In this document: in pieces, positions 8,858-18,835 of the stretch
How the letters are laid out: the number at the start of each line of letters is the position of its first letter
Numbering within the stretch: position 1 is the first letter of the stretch
DNA from: UBA5359 sp002410925 [NCBI: bacterium UBP13_UBA5359]
Lineage (GTDB): Bacteria; UBP13; UBA5359
Direction of reading: 5' to 3'
NCBI GenBank assembly: GCA_002410925.1
Contig: DHPR01000012.1
Span: 64,381 to 128,380 of the forward strand
Length of the DNA stretch: 64,000 nucleotides
Position numbers and translations under genes: made by a program
The notes under the pieces: generated by a model
Database searches by the model: none
What the model saw: the letters and a program-made list of their open reading frames with translations, nothing else
What the model was told of the DNA's origin: nothing

Positions 8858-11800
8858 TTATTTTTGTCCGGTTCCCGGCTTCAATTGATACACTTTGTAG
8901 CCATATCCCGGCAATTCCAAAGCTACACCCTGATTTTGGAGCAGGCTTCCATTTACAGACAACTTCTTACCGGACAGCCTTTCAAGAAGATTTAAAGATA
9001 TTTTGCCTTCCCATCCCAAAGCTTCCGTATTTACCTTAAATGTTGTTCGCTGCGACAATGCGCTTTCGGAATTGGCAAATACCAGCAAGGCCTCTGTTTC
9101 ATTCCAATACACCGCAGCTTTGATAGATGGATTATCAGTCACAATAGCTCCCTGTCTTTTCCAATCATTAAAGTGAAGCTTGTTGAAATCGATACCCTTG
9201 AATGAACGGAACAGCTTCAGCCAGGGGCGTAATCTGGCCATTTTGTCCTCAAGATTGAACGGCCCTATATCCTCCGTTCTAACTATAGGGAATAAGCCGT
9301 TCAAAGCCAGCCTGCAAATAAAGGCATCAACATCTTTATCTGTACAGCGTATTCTCATCTTACGGGGAAAAGCTCCGGCGTCAGCCTTGAAGCCCTCCTG
9401 AGGCAGCACCTGCCATGAAAAGACCGTATGTATATCGATGGCTCGCTGTGTATGCAGCGTATGTAAGAAGCTCTCGGTCATTTGATCCAAATCAGGGACC
9501 CTGCCCTCGTTGCTATACCAGTAATTGAGCTCCTCTCCCACCCACAGGATATCGGCCAGGTTTTCCAGCATAATGGTAGGGTAATACCCTGTATGAGCCC
9601 AGACAAGGTCAAATTTCTTACGGGTCCATTCCATAAACTCCAGAACACCGCTGACATCAAGATGTTCGTGTGCGGCATGTCGTGGATTCCAGCATGGACC
9701 ACTCGGATAAACAAAGTCATAATAGACACCCTGCCAGCCGAAAAGATGATTCCAGTTCAGCACCGTCTGCTGCCAGTAGTCATTGAAACTCTTAGCACTA
9801 TGGCACATGTAATCGCCATAGGGATCCGGTTTAACCGGCAACTGTCGGCTCTGACCCATGCGCGCCCATTCCTCAACATGCTCCTTATACGCCGGTATCG
9901 TCGATCTCAGCAAACCTTTAGCGTAAAAAGGTACCACCTTTATACCGTATTTGTCGCCCCAGACAGGCCATTGCATGGTGGTTTGAAAATAATCCCGGTC
10001 TTTGGGCGCCACCTCTTCCGGTTGCGGGGGAACTCCTCCCACTGCGCTTTTTGAATAGCCGCCATGATGAACTATATCAACGCCATTATCCGCCAGTTCC
10101 TTGAAAGCCTCTTCATTAAGCCATTTATACGTCGACATTACAGGTAAATGCTGCGGCGGCAGATATCTGCCTATCATCGGCAAACCCAGATAATGTGAGT
10201 AATGCTTGGTGCCCGTTACAGTTGCAGGCTTATCCTTTCTGCAATAAGGCTCCACCAACAAAGAAGGTCCACCTGCCGTATTGCCTACCACGGCCCAATA
10301 ACCATCATCATTATTGGCGGATATCTGATACCTCCATCCGTATGTATCGTCACCGGGCACAAAATCAATGCCTTCTCCACCCTGAGCAAACAAGGATATA
10401 AAACCGTATCCCAGTGTCTTTCCCTCCGTTATCGGTGAACCGGGAAAGACAGCACGTTTAAAAATGGCGACTACCGGCTTATAGCCACATCTATCCAGCA
10501 AGCTGTCAAAATCAAATTTGAGTACCCCTACTTTTTCTACCTTCTTTTCATCGTTAAAGTGAAAAAAGACTTTACGCTCAACGCAATGCGGCTTATATGT
10601 ATATACCGCTTCATAACCAACACCGGAAGATTCACCCTTATCGGATTTTAACAAGCCCTTTACCCGTATCTTCTCTTTGCCGGCTTCAAGAAGAGGGTTC
10701 TTCTCTTCCGTATTGGAATAAATTACACCATTTATTTGGACATATATGTTTTCCGGAGCGACGAGAATATTCTTGCCGGACGCATATGGGAAACTGATGC
10801 CGGTAATGCCGCCGCCCGATATTTTCTCATGCTGCACCTTCCAAAATGGGCTCCGAACCTCAAAGCCTCCCGAAGTTGCAACTATCTTGATACCGCTGCC
10901 AGGCAACTCCTTATATGCAGTTTTTTTTACAGTCGCAGCCTTTACAGTCGAAAACATCCTCTCATACGCTGCAGTGATTCCAAATGCCTTGGTATTTTGT
11001 GCCACCAGCAGCAGACCGGCCGGTGGGAAGGAGTGTATCACCCCTTTTTGATCAACTTCACGGTAAAATACCGGTTCGTAGCTCAAATCGAAAGGTTCGC
11101 GATAATCCTTAATGCTTTTACGGTATGAGGACGCACTGAAGTCTCCCCGCAAGGATAAGATAACCTTCTCCGTATTGGTAGGATAAAAAATTAACCTCGT
11201 GCCGGATTTAAAAGTACCCAAATGCTCTTCCATACCCAGACGTAACGGAATCTTCCCTATTCGGCTGATGCTTCTTCCATCCGGATATATTATCTCCATG
11301 CGACTGCCTACAAGCTCATAGGGTACGGATACATGTATGCCGCCGGGCTCGCTGCTTGAGCCCGAATTCTCCCAGCCAAACTCTACCCTGCTGTTATCTC
11401 CCCGTATTTGTGTAGTCCATGATGAAAAAAGTCTGCCCTTACCCGAAGCCTTAAAACCATTATTATTCAGCGTTGTTTGCAATGACCAGGTATCATTTTC
11501 ATAACCTGTATAGGACTGATAGCACTTACCTTCAAATCCTTCAATAGAGAACAGAGGGGTATTTCCCAGTTCAAAGTAACCGGCTGCGTTATCCTGATTA
11601 ACCCTCAAAGCAAAACATCCGGCTTTCAGCATATCAGAAGTGTTAAGCTCCTTGATGGTAAGCGTGAACCGGTCAGCCATGCCGAGAGAAAAAGTCAGTA
11701 TCCTGCCGCCTGCCAGTGGTTGCACTCTGCTGATATCGATCTTGTTGCAAGGCTCCATCGAAAGTAATAATTTACGTCCCTGCCGCCAGAATGGAATAAG

Positions 11801-13120
11801 CACTCGCCCATCTTCGGCACTGCTTCCACCAACGAATTTCCGCCTTTGACCCTCTCTATTCTCGATATATATCGGAGTATCCTCATCCTCCAGCCAGCGC
11901 ATCAGCTTAAGCGACACGGAGACAGGTTTCTTTTTCGCATCACCTGAAGGCAATCTCTCGTAGCTGATTCTGGTAATATTCTCAGCCTTCCCCTGATTTA
12001 TCTCTACCTCTTTTCGCCATAAGCTATCCAGCTTACCGGAGGCAGCCAGCTTTATTGTTCCATCCTGCGGCTGTAATATCATCAGCGGCAAAGCCAGCGG
12101 AACATTTGCTTTTGCCGGTGTACCAATAACAGGATCTTCCTGTTTTATGCCCTGTAATACCGATAAGGAGCCATCACTCCAATCATATTTCCACTTTGCC
12201 CCTGATCGGACCTGAGCCTTCTCTCCCTCATTGAGGCTTATATACTCTATCAAAGGTTCTCTATCATTAACTCGGTAATAGCGTATAACTCCGCTGCTTT
12301 TAGATATGCCGAAATTGGTCTCCGAGAATCTCACATTCGCATATGAATAGCTTCCTTCATTTTTTTCATCTTTGCGCTCCATAGCCGCTTCATTAATCAA
12401 CGAATTCTTGCGACCATCATAAATTTTCATAATCTCTCCCGGCGCCAGCGCTCTTCTCCATAACTTTACTTCACCTATAGCCCCATGAAACATCCTCCCG
12501 ATAAATAGCGCTCCCGACCAATTAGCAATCCTGGTCAATTCGCTTTCTGCTTCCGGTTGCCCATTGATATAAATCTTCCCGGTCTTACCATCCCAGGTAA
12601 AGACAGCATAATACCATTTGCCTCCTTCCCAAAGATTGGTTTTGGAAGTAACGGTTGAATATTTTTGAGAATCTCCCGCAAGTAAAGCTAATCTACCGGT
12701 CTTCTCTCTAAAATTAAATGTATAACCTGAATTGTTGGCGAATCTGTTAACCAGATGCTGAAAACCCTGAAGATCCCTTCCTATAATAGCAGTGGGAGAG
12801 AACCAAACCTCCAGACTCATAGCATCCGTAAGAGAGTTCAGGCTTTCAGAGCTTTCCACCCTAACGCCCATGCCTCCCTCGAACTTTATTGTCTGCCCAA
12901 AACAACCTTTAGACCAGGCGCCGTCCAGTACCTTACCATCATTTCTATAAGATGATTTGTCGGCAAGAATGCTACCTTGCCCCTCATCAAATGCCCACCA
13001 GCCGACAATATCTTTATCCAGGTTCTGACACCTGCCGGTAGAGCTGAATACCGCTAAAACGGCGCCTATAAGCAATATGCCGATCAATGTCCTATAATGA
13101 GATCCATCAGTTTTGATCAC
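8858..13120 (-). CDS. Giant secreted LamG-domain glycoside hydrolase
   Basis: The protein has about 1420 residues. The N-terminus has a basic stretch and a hydrophobic segment (TLIGILLIGAVLAVFSS) forming a signal peptide. A LamG/concanavalin-like jellyroll follows at about 35-245 (DIVGWWAFDEGQG ... EVKLWRRALAPGEI), a typical carbohydrate-binding module. The middle is beta-rich and unrecognised. The last about 450 residues form a barrel like DUF6259 glycosidases, with GVYYDFVYPSG as the candidate nucleophile strand and ILWVGEELNYW as a candidate acid strand. It likely degrades a polysaccharide outside the cell. The GTG at 13120 is preferred over TTG at 13126 because GGGGTGA sits at correct spacing. 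It is separated by 90 bases from the upstream membrane gene. Confidence 0.72.
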   Translation of the reverse strand: MIKTDGSHYRTLIGILLIGAVLAVFSSTGRCQNLDKDIVGWWAFDEGQGSILADKSSYRNDGKVLDGAWSKGCFGQTIKFEGGMGVRVESSESLNSLTDAMSLEVWFSPTAIIGRDLQGFQHLVNRFANNSGYTFNFREKTGRLALLAGDSQKYSTVTSKTNLWEGGKWYYAVFTWDGKTGKIYINGQPEAESELTRIANWSGALFIGRMFHGAIGEVKLWRRALAPGEIMKIYDGRKNSLINEAAMERKDEKNEGSYSYANVRFSETNFGISKSSGVIRYYRVNDREPLIEYISLNEGEKAQVRSGAKWKYDWSDGSLSVLQGIKQEDPVIGTPAKANVPLALPLMILQPQDGTIKLAASGKLDSLWRKEVEINQGKAENITRISYERLPSGDAKKKPVSVSLKLMRWLEDEDTPIYIENREGQRRKFVGGSSAEDGRVLIPFWRQGRKLLLSMEPCNKIDISRVQPLAGGRILTFSLGMADRFTLTIKELNTSDMLKAGCFALRVNQDNAAGYFELGNTPLFSIEGFEGKCYQSYTGYENDTWSLQTTLNNNGFKASGKGRLFSSWTTQIRGDNSRVEFGWENSGSSSEPGGIHVSVPYELVGSRMEIIYPDGRSISRIGKIPLRLGMEEHLGTFKSGTRLIFYPTNTEKVILSLRGDFSASSYRKSIKDYREPFDLSYEPVFYREVDQKGVIHSFPPAGLLLVAQNTKAFGITAAYERMFSTVKAATVKKTAYKELPGSGIKIVATSGGFEVRSPFWKVQHEKISGGGITGISFPYASGKNILVAPENIYVQINGVIYSNTEEKNPLLEAGKEKIRVKGLLKSDKGESSGVGYEAVYTYKPHCVERKVFFHFNDEKKVEKVGVLKFDFDSLLDRCGYKPVVAIFKRAVFPGSPITEGKTLGYGFISLFAQGGEGIDFVPGDDTYGWRYQISANNDDGYWAVVGNTAGGPSLLVEPYCRKDKPATVTGTKHYSHYLGLPMIGRYLPPQHLPVMSTYKWLNEEAFKELADNGVDIVHHGGYSKSAVGGVPPQPEEVAPKDRDYFQTTMQWPVWGDKYGIKVVPFYAKGLLRSTIPAYKEHVEEWARMGQSRQLPVKPDPYGDYMCHSAKSFNDYWQQTVLNWNHLFGWQGVYYDFVYPSGPCWNPRHAAHEHLDVSGVLEFMEWTRKKFDLVWAHTGYYPTIMLENLADILWVGEELNYWYSNEGRVPDLDQMTESFLHTLHTQRAIDIHTVFSWQVLPQEGFKADAGAFPRKMRIRCTDKDVDAFICRLALNGLFPIVRTEDIGPFNLEDKMARLRPWLKLFRSFKGIDFNKLHFNDWKRQGAIVTDNPSIKAAVYWNETEALLVFANSESALSQRTTFKVNTEALGWEGKISLNLLERLSGKKLSVNGSLLQNQGVALELPGYGYKVYQLKPGTGQK

Positions 13121-13215
13121 TTTCAATCACCCCGTAATTTGATATTATATTTATATTTCCCACTATCCCTGCAATCATCTGCATAAAAACAATACCGTTC
13201 CTGCTACACGCCGTT

Positions 13216-14448
13216 TTAAAGTCGTAAGCTTACGCCCCGTTCATGGAGCAATCCGGATAGAACTGTCACTGCTACGGTAAAAACAAGGGACATAAAAATC
13301 CCATTCAGCACTCCGCCGGGATAGCCGCCGATACCGAGTATTGCAAACAAGGGTTGTATGCATAAAGGAGGTAAAATATACGCCAGCATAGGATTTTTAC
13401 CCACCGACAGAAGCAATTTCCATTTTCCCATCGATACCTTTATTTCCAGCAAGAACAAAAGGACAAAGATCACACAACAGATCGAACTGCTGTATAAAAG
13501 CCATGTAGGCGTAGAGTCGGTTTTAGATATACCGTAAGGCTGCAGGATGCTTCCTAATATGAGCAGCCCTGCAGCAAAAAGCAATACTGCCGAGATCCTT
13601 TTTGGAATGTTTGTCAAAGATGATTTGCTGAACATCATCATGGAAACGATAGCACCGGCAATAGAAGCCGTAGCTGGAGCTGCTATATGGCGCCCGAGAT
13701 AAATGTAAACCGCCCCCGGAATAATGTCCAACCTTGGGATCATGCCTCGCTGTTCACATACCTTAATCAGGATAAAGAGCCCAAGTATGCCTGACATAGC
13801 AACGACTTGTTTTCCCTTCAGTCTTTTACACAACAGATAGGCGGCGCATGTAAAAAGATATGCCCAGCCGATCAACCCGAGAATACCCCACCAGGCTGTT
13901 CTCAGCCAAATGGTATTTCCATCCGCATTACCTCTAAAAATTACCGCTAGGAAAACCAGTATTCCGATTCCTGACAGATGAGACACCGTAGCAAGCCACG
14001 CTTTATCCCGGACATACGGATATTGGTTCCAGATCAGCATAACACCGGCAAACAGAAGAAGCTTCCAGACATCACTGCTCATACCCGTTGCCGCAGGCTG
14101 TATATCGGATGCATTCATCATATACACACCAACGACCAGCAGGCTGAAGCTTCGAGTAAGTATCCTGCTCCATATCGCAGCACGTGGAAGCCCTTCTGAC
14201 AAACGCTTATCAATTACTACGGGAACAACCATGCCGACTATAAACAGAAAAGCGGGAAACACTACATCGACAAACGTCATACCGTTCACATTGCCGGGCA
14301 TATGCTTCATCCACCACGGCACTCCGTCAATGCGAGCAACATCATTGACAAAGATCATAATGAATATAGTCAGGCCTCTGAATATATCTATTAAGTTAAT
14401 GTGGTCGGCATAGGGCAACCGCTCCACGGCCTGGTCAGTCTTGCTCAT
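13216..14448 (-). CDS. DUF5009 / HGSNAT-like membrane acyltransferase
   Basis: This 410-residue integral membrane protein has about ten hydrophobic segments. The N-terminal motif [18 protein letters not shown] and the following [15 protein letters not shown] match the DUF5009/heparan-alpha-glucosaminide N-acetyltransferase-like family, whose members move acetyl groups across the membrane onto amino sugars. The family's catalytic histidine was not pinned down here. The ATG overlaps the stop of the prepilin-like gene (ATGA). Its place in a glycan operon suggests acetylation of a sugar during uptake or surface modification. That role is inference. Confidence 0.75.
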   Translation of the reverse strand: MSKTDQAVERLPYADHINLIDIFRGLTIFIMIFVNDVARIDGVPWWMKHMPGNVNGMTFVDVVFPAFLFIVGMVVPVVIDKRLSEGLPRAAIWSRILTRSFSLLVVGVYMMNASDIQPAATGMSSDVWKLLLFAGVMLIWNQYPYVRDKAWLATVSHLSGIGILVFLAVIFRGNADGNTIWLRTAWWGILGLIGWAYLFTCAAYLLCKRLKGKQVVAMSGILGLFILIKVCEQRGMIPRLDIIPGAVYIYLGRHIAAPATASIAGAIVSMMMFSKSSLTNIPKRISAVLLFAAGLLILGSILQPYGISKTDSTPTWLLYSSSICCVIFVLLFLLEIKVSMGKWKLLLSVGKNPMLAYILPPLCIQPLFAILGIGGYPGGVLNGIFMSLVFTVAVTVLSGLLHERGVSLRL

Positions 14449-15200
14449 TTGGCATCATACCTGAATATATTGCTGAGATTGTCGCCAACCACCGCGCGCG
14501 TCCAGTTCACGTGCCCGTCGCAGTAAAGTACATTCAGCCCGTTTGAATGTGCGCTGCGTAAAAATCTGTTATTCTGCCAGTCCTCACCCACAACACCAAC
14601 TTTGGCCGTAGCATAATTGAAAGTAGCTCTGGCTTCTGTTAGGAGGCCGGTCGAAGCCGGATTAATGATATTCCGGGTGTCTATCAAGCTGCTACTGGGT
14701 TCAGGGAACAAGGGCCAGAAGAGTTGACATATGCCGTAATCGCCAATCACTCTCTCTCCACCGCTACCGGTAAAGGGATCCAGCGACGGGCAATCATATA
14801 CTGTATTGACGTATCTAGGGTTGGCAGAAGCATTATATTTGCCTTTGGCGCCGCTATATACGGCTATAATGTCCTGCCAGTAATAATTGACACCCTGCAC
14901 TCCCGCCGTATTGCTGGGTATCGGAAACATCTCGTCAAAATCCTGAGCATACATCAGGAATGCACTGCCGAGCTGTTTAAGATTGCTTATGCAGGTAGCC
15001 TGCCTGGCTTTCTCTCTGGCCCTACCGAAGACAGGAAACAATATGGCAGCCAGCAACGCTATGATTGATATTACAACTAAAAGTTCAATTAAAGTAAAGC
15101 CATATTTACATTCTGAGCTGAAGCAGCTCCGCTTCAGTCGACTCCCGCACATCGGAACAACGTCTGCACCTTGCCTCTTACCCTTTTGAAAAACATACAT
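14445..15200 (-). CDS. Prepilin-like protein with H-x9-DG C-terminus (DUF1559-like)
   Basis: This protein of about 251 residues has a basic leader followed by [20 protein letters not shown], the type IV prepilin/pseudopilin cleavage and methylation segment (cut after Gly, methylated Phe, Glu at +5). After the helix come '[21 protein letters not shown]' and a C-terminal [14 protein letters not shown] (H-x9-DG) motif typical of this family in Armatimonadota, Planctomycetes and Lentisphaerae. The ATG at 15200 has GAGGGAGAT before it and is preferred over 15221. The leader of about 33 residues before Gly is longer than usual. It is second in the LacI-headed operon, so it may be a sugar-induced surface protein. 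Confidence 0.85.
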   Translation of the reverse strand: MYVFQKGKRQGADVVPMCGSRLKRSCFSSECKYGFTLIELLVVISIIALLAAILFPVFGRAREKARQATCISNLKQLGSAFLMYAQDFDEMFPIPSNTAGVQGVNYYWQDIIAVYSGAKGKYNASANPRYVNTVYDCPSLDPFTGSGGERVIGDYGICQLFWPLFPEPSSSLIDTRNIINPASTGLLTEARATFNYATAKVGVVGEDWQNNRFLRSAHSNGLNVLYCDGHVNWTRAVVGDNLSNIFRYDAK

Positions 15201-15244
15201 TTTATCTCCCTCTTTCAACATTTAATTGAGATAAAATTCCCTCT

Positions 15245-16309
15245 TTAAAGCCTCTTTCTATCATTGATAAGGCTATCTTTCCGGCATTTTGCACCACAAG
15301 ATGCGCGGATAATCAATTTAGGTTCAAGAATAGTGTAACAGGGCTCAGGCTTCTTTCCCGCCATCAAACTCATGAACATTTTGGCAGCAAGTTGCCCCAT
15401 ATCATACGCAGAAATGGAGACGCTGGTAAGCGGTGGTCGGCTTATAGCAGCAAATTGAAGATCATTGAACCCTACTACGGCGATATCTTCGGGAACACGC
15501 AATCCGGCATCCTCTATAGCAGCAATTGCTCCTAAAGCCATGGTATCATCAGCACATATTATGGCCGTGGGGCGATTATTACGATCAATAGTTTGCCTGG
15601 CAATCTTTAATGCATCTTCCCAGGAATAGTTACCTTTGATCACATAATCTTCATCAAAAGCCAGCCCTGCTTCATCCAGCGCCCGCTTATATCCCTTGAG
15701 CTTCTCATAATCCACAAGAAGCTCCATCGAACCGTTAATAAAGGCTATCTTCCTATGGCCGATTTGCATAAGGTGGCGGGTTGCGGCATACATACCGGCT
15801 TCATAATCAGTGTACAAATAGCAGATATCATCATCCAGGTTTTGCGGTACGGAATTTAGAAGCATAAATGGAATATGCAGTTTTTTTAATCTCTTTAGAT
15901 CTTCATGACTCAAATCCACACCGAAAACAATCAGGCCCTTGATAAAGTTCTTTTTCACACTGTTGACATCAGGCAAGCAACTGCCGGATACTCCAGAAGA
16001 TGTATTAGCGCTGGCAACTTGGATATTACAGTTGTATTGCCACAATACCTCCTGCACACCTCTCAGCGTCTCATAGAAAAAAGGATACGTCAGTCTCTTG
16101 TAATTGTATACCAGAAATTGAATATTGCTTACTCTGCGAGCAATAAACCTCCTGGTAGCTTCGCCGCTGTTATAACCCTTCTCTTCAGCAAGCTGAAGCA
16201 CCCTGGCCCTGGTATCTTCGTCAACCCGAGGCAAATCATTTAAAGCTCTCCAGACCGTAGTTCTGGATACTCCCAATTCCATAGCAATCTCTCTTATGCT
16301 TGTAGCCAC
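15245..16309 (-). CDS. LacI family transcriptional regulator (LacI-1)
   Basis: In this 354-residue protein the N-terminal HTH 'SIREIAMELGVSRTTVWRALN' is a clear LacI DNA-binding domain, followed by the hinge and a periplasmic-binding-like sensor domain with the conserved 'PTAIICADDTMALGAIAAIEDAGLRVPEDIAVVGFND' stretch. The GTG start has AAAGGAT upstream. It heads a run of nine co-directional genes, 45 bases before the prepilin-like gene, and has its own promoter and a near-perfect palindrome in the leader, so autoregulation and control of the whole locus by a sugar effector are likely. Confidence 0.92.
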   Translation of the reverse strand: MATSIREIAMELGVSRTTVWRALNDLPRVDEDTRARVLQLAEEKGYNSGEATRRFIARRVSNIQFLVYNYKRLTYPFFYETLRGVQEVLWQYNCNIQVASANTSSGVSGSCLPDVNSVKKNFIKGLIVFGVDLSHEDLKRLKKLHIPFMLLNSVPQNLDDDICYLYTDYEAGMYAATRHLMQIGHRKIAFINGSMELLVDYEKLKGYKRALDEAGLAFDEDYVIKGNYSWEDALKIARQTIDRNNRPTAIICADDTMALGAIAAIEDAGLRVPEDIAVVGFNDLQFAAISRPPLTSVSISAYDMGQLAAKMFMSLMAGKKPEPCYTILEPKLIIRASCGAKCRKDSLINDRKRL

Positions 16310-16337
16310 TTATCTATGATCCTTTCGGGCCGATAAT

Positions 16338-16359
16338 ATGTGTGTGACGTCACGCACAT
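16338..16359. promoter_or_regulatory. Palindromic operator of LacI-1
   Basis: This 22-base inverted repeat has only one mismatched pair. Its core is GTGACGTCAC, flanked by ATGT and ACAT arms. A central CpG at the dyad is typical of LacI-family operators. It lies just downstream of the predicted -10 of the LacI-1 promoter, where a bound repressor would block transcription, and 29 bases before the GTG start. Confidence 0.65.
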
Positions 16360-16369
16360 TCTTAATCCA

Positions 16370-16397
16370 AGTATACACCCGTAAAGCTACTTGTCAA
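16370..16397 (-). promoter_or_regulatory. Sigma-70 type promoter of the LacI-1 operon
   Basis: On the minus strand, TTGACA (16397-16392), a 16-base spacer and TATACT (16375-16370) form a near-consensus promoter. The operator palindrome begins 11 bases after the -10. Transcription would start near 16363 and run into LacI-1 and the sugar operon. Confidence 0.7.
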
Positions 16398-16503
16398 CCC
16401 CTCGAATTACCTCACTGAAAATCTACTCGAAATAGCATCGATGCTCATGGGAATTTCTGCTATGGCAGAAAGCTCCGCCAAATCCAGCGCAAAATCAATC
16501 AGC

Positions 16504-16656
16504 TCACGCTAACGGCAGCCAAAGCAAGCTTCCGTCTTTGTTGGACTTCTTCGCCCAAAGGCTTTGCGCCGTTCGGGAGAGTTGTTTTAACATATGCCGA
16601 CTAACCTTTACATTCATCTGATTTTGGGCGAGAATTTCTACAAAGGGATATTTTCA
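16504..16656 (-). pseudogene. Short relic resembling a Cas3 HD-domain N-terminus
   Basis: Part of the 410-base gap between LacI-1 and the TPR gene. A minus-strand frame reads SLWAKKSNKDGSLLWLPLA before a TGA at 16506-16504. This resembles the start of type I CRISPR Cas3 proteins, where an 'LWAKS...WLPL' segment precedes the HD nuclease histidines. After the stop, a shifted frame reads RELIDFALDLAELSAIAEI, which is not recognised. No other cas gene or repeat array is nearby. If real it is a decayed fragment. The match is short and from memory. Confidence 0.25.
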
Positions 16657-16719
16657 TAATCTCATCAACGATTCGGTCGAACCGTTTGGATAATTTATCA
16701 GGAGCCCTGGCGCAAATAA

Positions 16720-17364
16720 TTACGCCTCGGGTGTTTCCTCATTCTGTCCTTGGATAAGGGAGATGCAATACCTGAGATTCTCAAGCGCAAGCTCATCCTT
16801 CGGGTCCATTTCGACCGCTCTCTCCAGGGCTTCTCTTGCTTCGGTCAAATCTCCTCTTTCCAGAAGGCACCACCCGAGGTCATTCACACAGTCCTGGTTC
16901 TCCGGCTCCAGCTCAAGAGCCTGTTGAGCGGCTTGAACTGCCTCATCGTGCAAACCTTCGTGACCGGCGCAGCATAGCAATCCTTGATACAATGCGACGG
17001 CATGGGGGAAAATAGAGATCGCCCTTCGGTAGAGTTCGAGGCCATCGGCATATTCCTTAATTCTAATGAGAAAGCTGCCGGCTTCGTCGATAATCTCACA
17101 AAGCATCTCAGTTTCCGCAGGAAGATCAAAAAGGGCAAAGAAGAGTTTCTTCCCTTCCAATTTCCTTTCACGCTGATATTCAACTGAGCCCAGGCTCATA
17201 ATTGCAGAGGCATAGGTTGGCATCAATTCAAAAGCATGCTTGAGACTGGCAATAGATTCTTTAAAATTACCAAGTGCCGATTCAAACATGCTGTCCGCGT
17301 ATGCAGCCTCTGCACAAAACTGCGTCCAGTCTTCATGCCCTTCCTGGTTTCTTTTTCTGGCCAC
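16720..17364 (-). CDS. Tetratricopeptide repeat protein
   Basis: This 214-residue soluble protein is built of TPR-like helical pairs. The best copies are near the C-terminus ('AVQAAQQALELEPENQDCVNDLGWCLLERGDLTEAREALERAVEMDPKDELALENL'). Such proteins act as adaptors for protein contacts. A longer frame to 17457 exists, but the GTG at 17364, with AGGTGA nine bases ahead and a typical 'ARKRNQEG' start, is the likelier start. It stands apart from the sugar genes, and no partner is evident. Confidence 0.75.
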   Translation of the reverse strand: MARKRNQEGHEDWTQFCAEAAYADSMFESALGNFKESIASLKHAFELMPTYASAIMSLGSVEYQRERKLEGKKLFFALFDLPAETEMLCEIIDEAGSFLIRIKEYADGLELYRRAISIFPHAVALYQGLLCCAGHEGLHDEAVQAAQQALELEPENQDCVNDLGWCLLERGDLTEAREALERAVEMDPKDELALENLRYCISLIQGQNEETPEA

Positions 17365-17414
17365 GATACACTTCACCTGTGATGATTTTCCGGAAACTGC
17401 GAAAATAATAGCAC

Positions 17415-17470
17415 GGTAGGCCGGGCAAGTCAAACGCTTGGTAGGTCGGCAAGTCAAGTCAAGTCAAAGA
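17415..17470. repeat. Small imperfect tandem repeat
   Basis: Two imperfect copies of GGTAGGCCGGGCAAGTCAA (about 17415-17433 and 17440-17456, the second with small changes) are followed by extra CAAGT units (CAAGTCAAGTCAAGTCAA). It lies between the TPR gene and the AraC-type regulator, upstream of the TPR gene. Function unknown. It may reflect slippage. Confidence 0.5.
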
Positions 17471-17579
17471 CACGACGCGTATCAAATTTCCAAGACTGAT
17501 TTAAAAGCTTACAATTTACTCAATAGCCTTTTAATATTGATATTCCATAGGAAAAACGGAATGAAAGATGAAAAGAGCT

Positions 17580-18791
17580 TCACTGTTCGGTTCTATAAGC
17601 TCTGGGAGAACGACCGAATTCTTTTTTAAAAACCCTTATGAAATGGTGCTGCCCGCTGAAGCCGGCGGCAATGGCTATCTCTGTAAGATTAAGCCCTCCG
17701 CCGTGCATCAGCTTCAGGGCACGATCCAACCGCTCATGGTTAGCAAAATCGCTGAAGGTCATCCCTACTTCACGATGAAATCGCTTACTCAGGTAAGTAT
17801 AGCTCTGATTTGTGGATGCAGCCAGCCTTTTCAAAGTGATTTCAGCTAATTCTTCTGAGGATAATTCTTTCAAAAGCTGTTGCAGCGGCTTTTGTCGTCC
17901 TCTCCCGGCAGCTACACCTCGTGCGGTATCTTCCGCTGCGCCTTTCATCAAATCTGCCAGAGAACCGATATCGTAAATCCGAAATATCTTGCCTGCAACT
18001 CCAGCCAGGAGCGTAAAAGCAGTCCTCTCCGGCATCCCCGATTCTATAGCTGTACGAGAGAGTATTACAGCCAATTCCTGCAAACGGACACGGATATAGA
18101 GCAGGTAGCCGATGTATTCCATTACAATAGCTTCCATAAGTGTCTGCATGTGCAAACGTGCATCCGTCGGAAGACCTCCGGCAACAGCCCTTTTCAGCCG
18201 CTGCTCCAGGACGATTATCGAATCTGCCTTCCGATACTTTCCGCTCTCTTCAAAGCAATAAACACGTCCGGGTCCTTCAAAGATTTTCTGTCTGAGCGCA
18301 GATAGCGCTCTGCATGATTGATCATGCCACTCCAACGGGCTGCCGGGCGAGCAGAGTATTCCGACTCCCGCCGTTAAAGGTAAAGAATGCCTTTCCCGGC
18401 TCAAATTAATAATCCTCTGGGCTATAACTTCCGCCTGCTTCTGTGTTTGTAAGTCGTTTTTTAACACAGCATTAATATAGGCGTGATTTCGCTGGGATAT
18501 GTGAAAAAAGTGAGTATAGCCCTCCATAACCTCTTCAGCAATGCAGCGCAAATTATGCATAGCCGCTTCTCTGGCAAAGCTGTCGTACTCTTCATAATCA
18601 TCAACGGAGAATACCATTATCAACGTGGGTATCTCCGTCAGGTTCATAAGCTCCAGCAAGGTTGAAAAAGCTGATACCGCATCCTCCGGACTGTCAAAAA
18701 GAAAGTTCTCCCATAAAGATTGCAGAGCCAGCTGCCGGCTCTCCCCGATTGTATTCCGGCTGAAAGTAAGGAGCTTCATAATAGAAATCAT
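17580..18791 (-). CDS. AraC family regulator with degenerate GGDEF-like domain (YesN-type)
   Basis: In this 403-residue protein the C-terminal about 100 residues are an AraC double HTH ('LAASTNQSYTYLSKRFHREVG' and 'LTEIAIAAGFSGQHHFIRVFKKEFGRSPRAYR'). The N-terminal part has features of the degenerate GGDEF-like domain in YesN-type regulators ('PLTAGVGILCSPGSPLEWHDQSCRALSAL'), but there is no receiver domain before it. Effector unknown. It sits 44 bases after murQ in the same direction and may regulate the amino-sugar genes. Confidence 0.82.
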   Translation of the reverse strand: MISIMKLLTFSRNTIGESRQLALQSLWENFLFDSPEDAVSAFSTLLELMNLTEIPTLIMVFSVDDYEEYDSFAREAAMHNLRCIAEEVMEGYTHFFHISQRNHAYINAVLKNDLQTQKQAEVIAQRIINLSRERHSLPLTAGVGILCSPGSPLEWHDQSCRALSALRQKIFEGPGRVYCFEESGKYRKADSIIVLEQRLKRAVAGGLPTDARLHMQTLMEAIVMEYIGYLLYIRVRLQELAVILSRTAIESGMPERTAFTLLAGVAGKIFRIYDIGSLADLMKGAAEDTARGVAAGRGRQKPLQQLLKELSSEELAEITLKRLAASTNQSYTYLSKRFHREVGMTFSDFANHERLDRALKLMHGGGLNLTEIAIAAGFSGQHHFIRVFKKEFGRSPRAYRTEQ

Positions 18792-18835
18792 ACTCTTTGC
18801 AAAATAATTATAACGCCCCCGCTGCTAAGCTGCCT

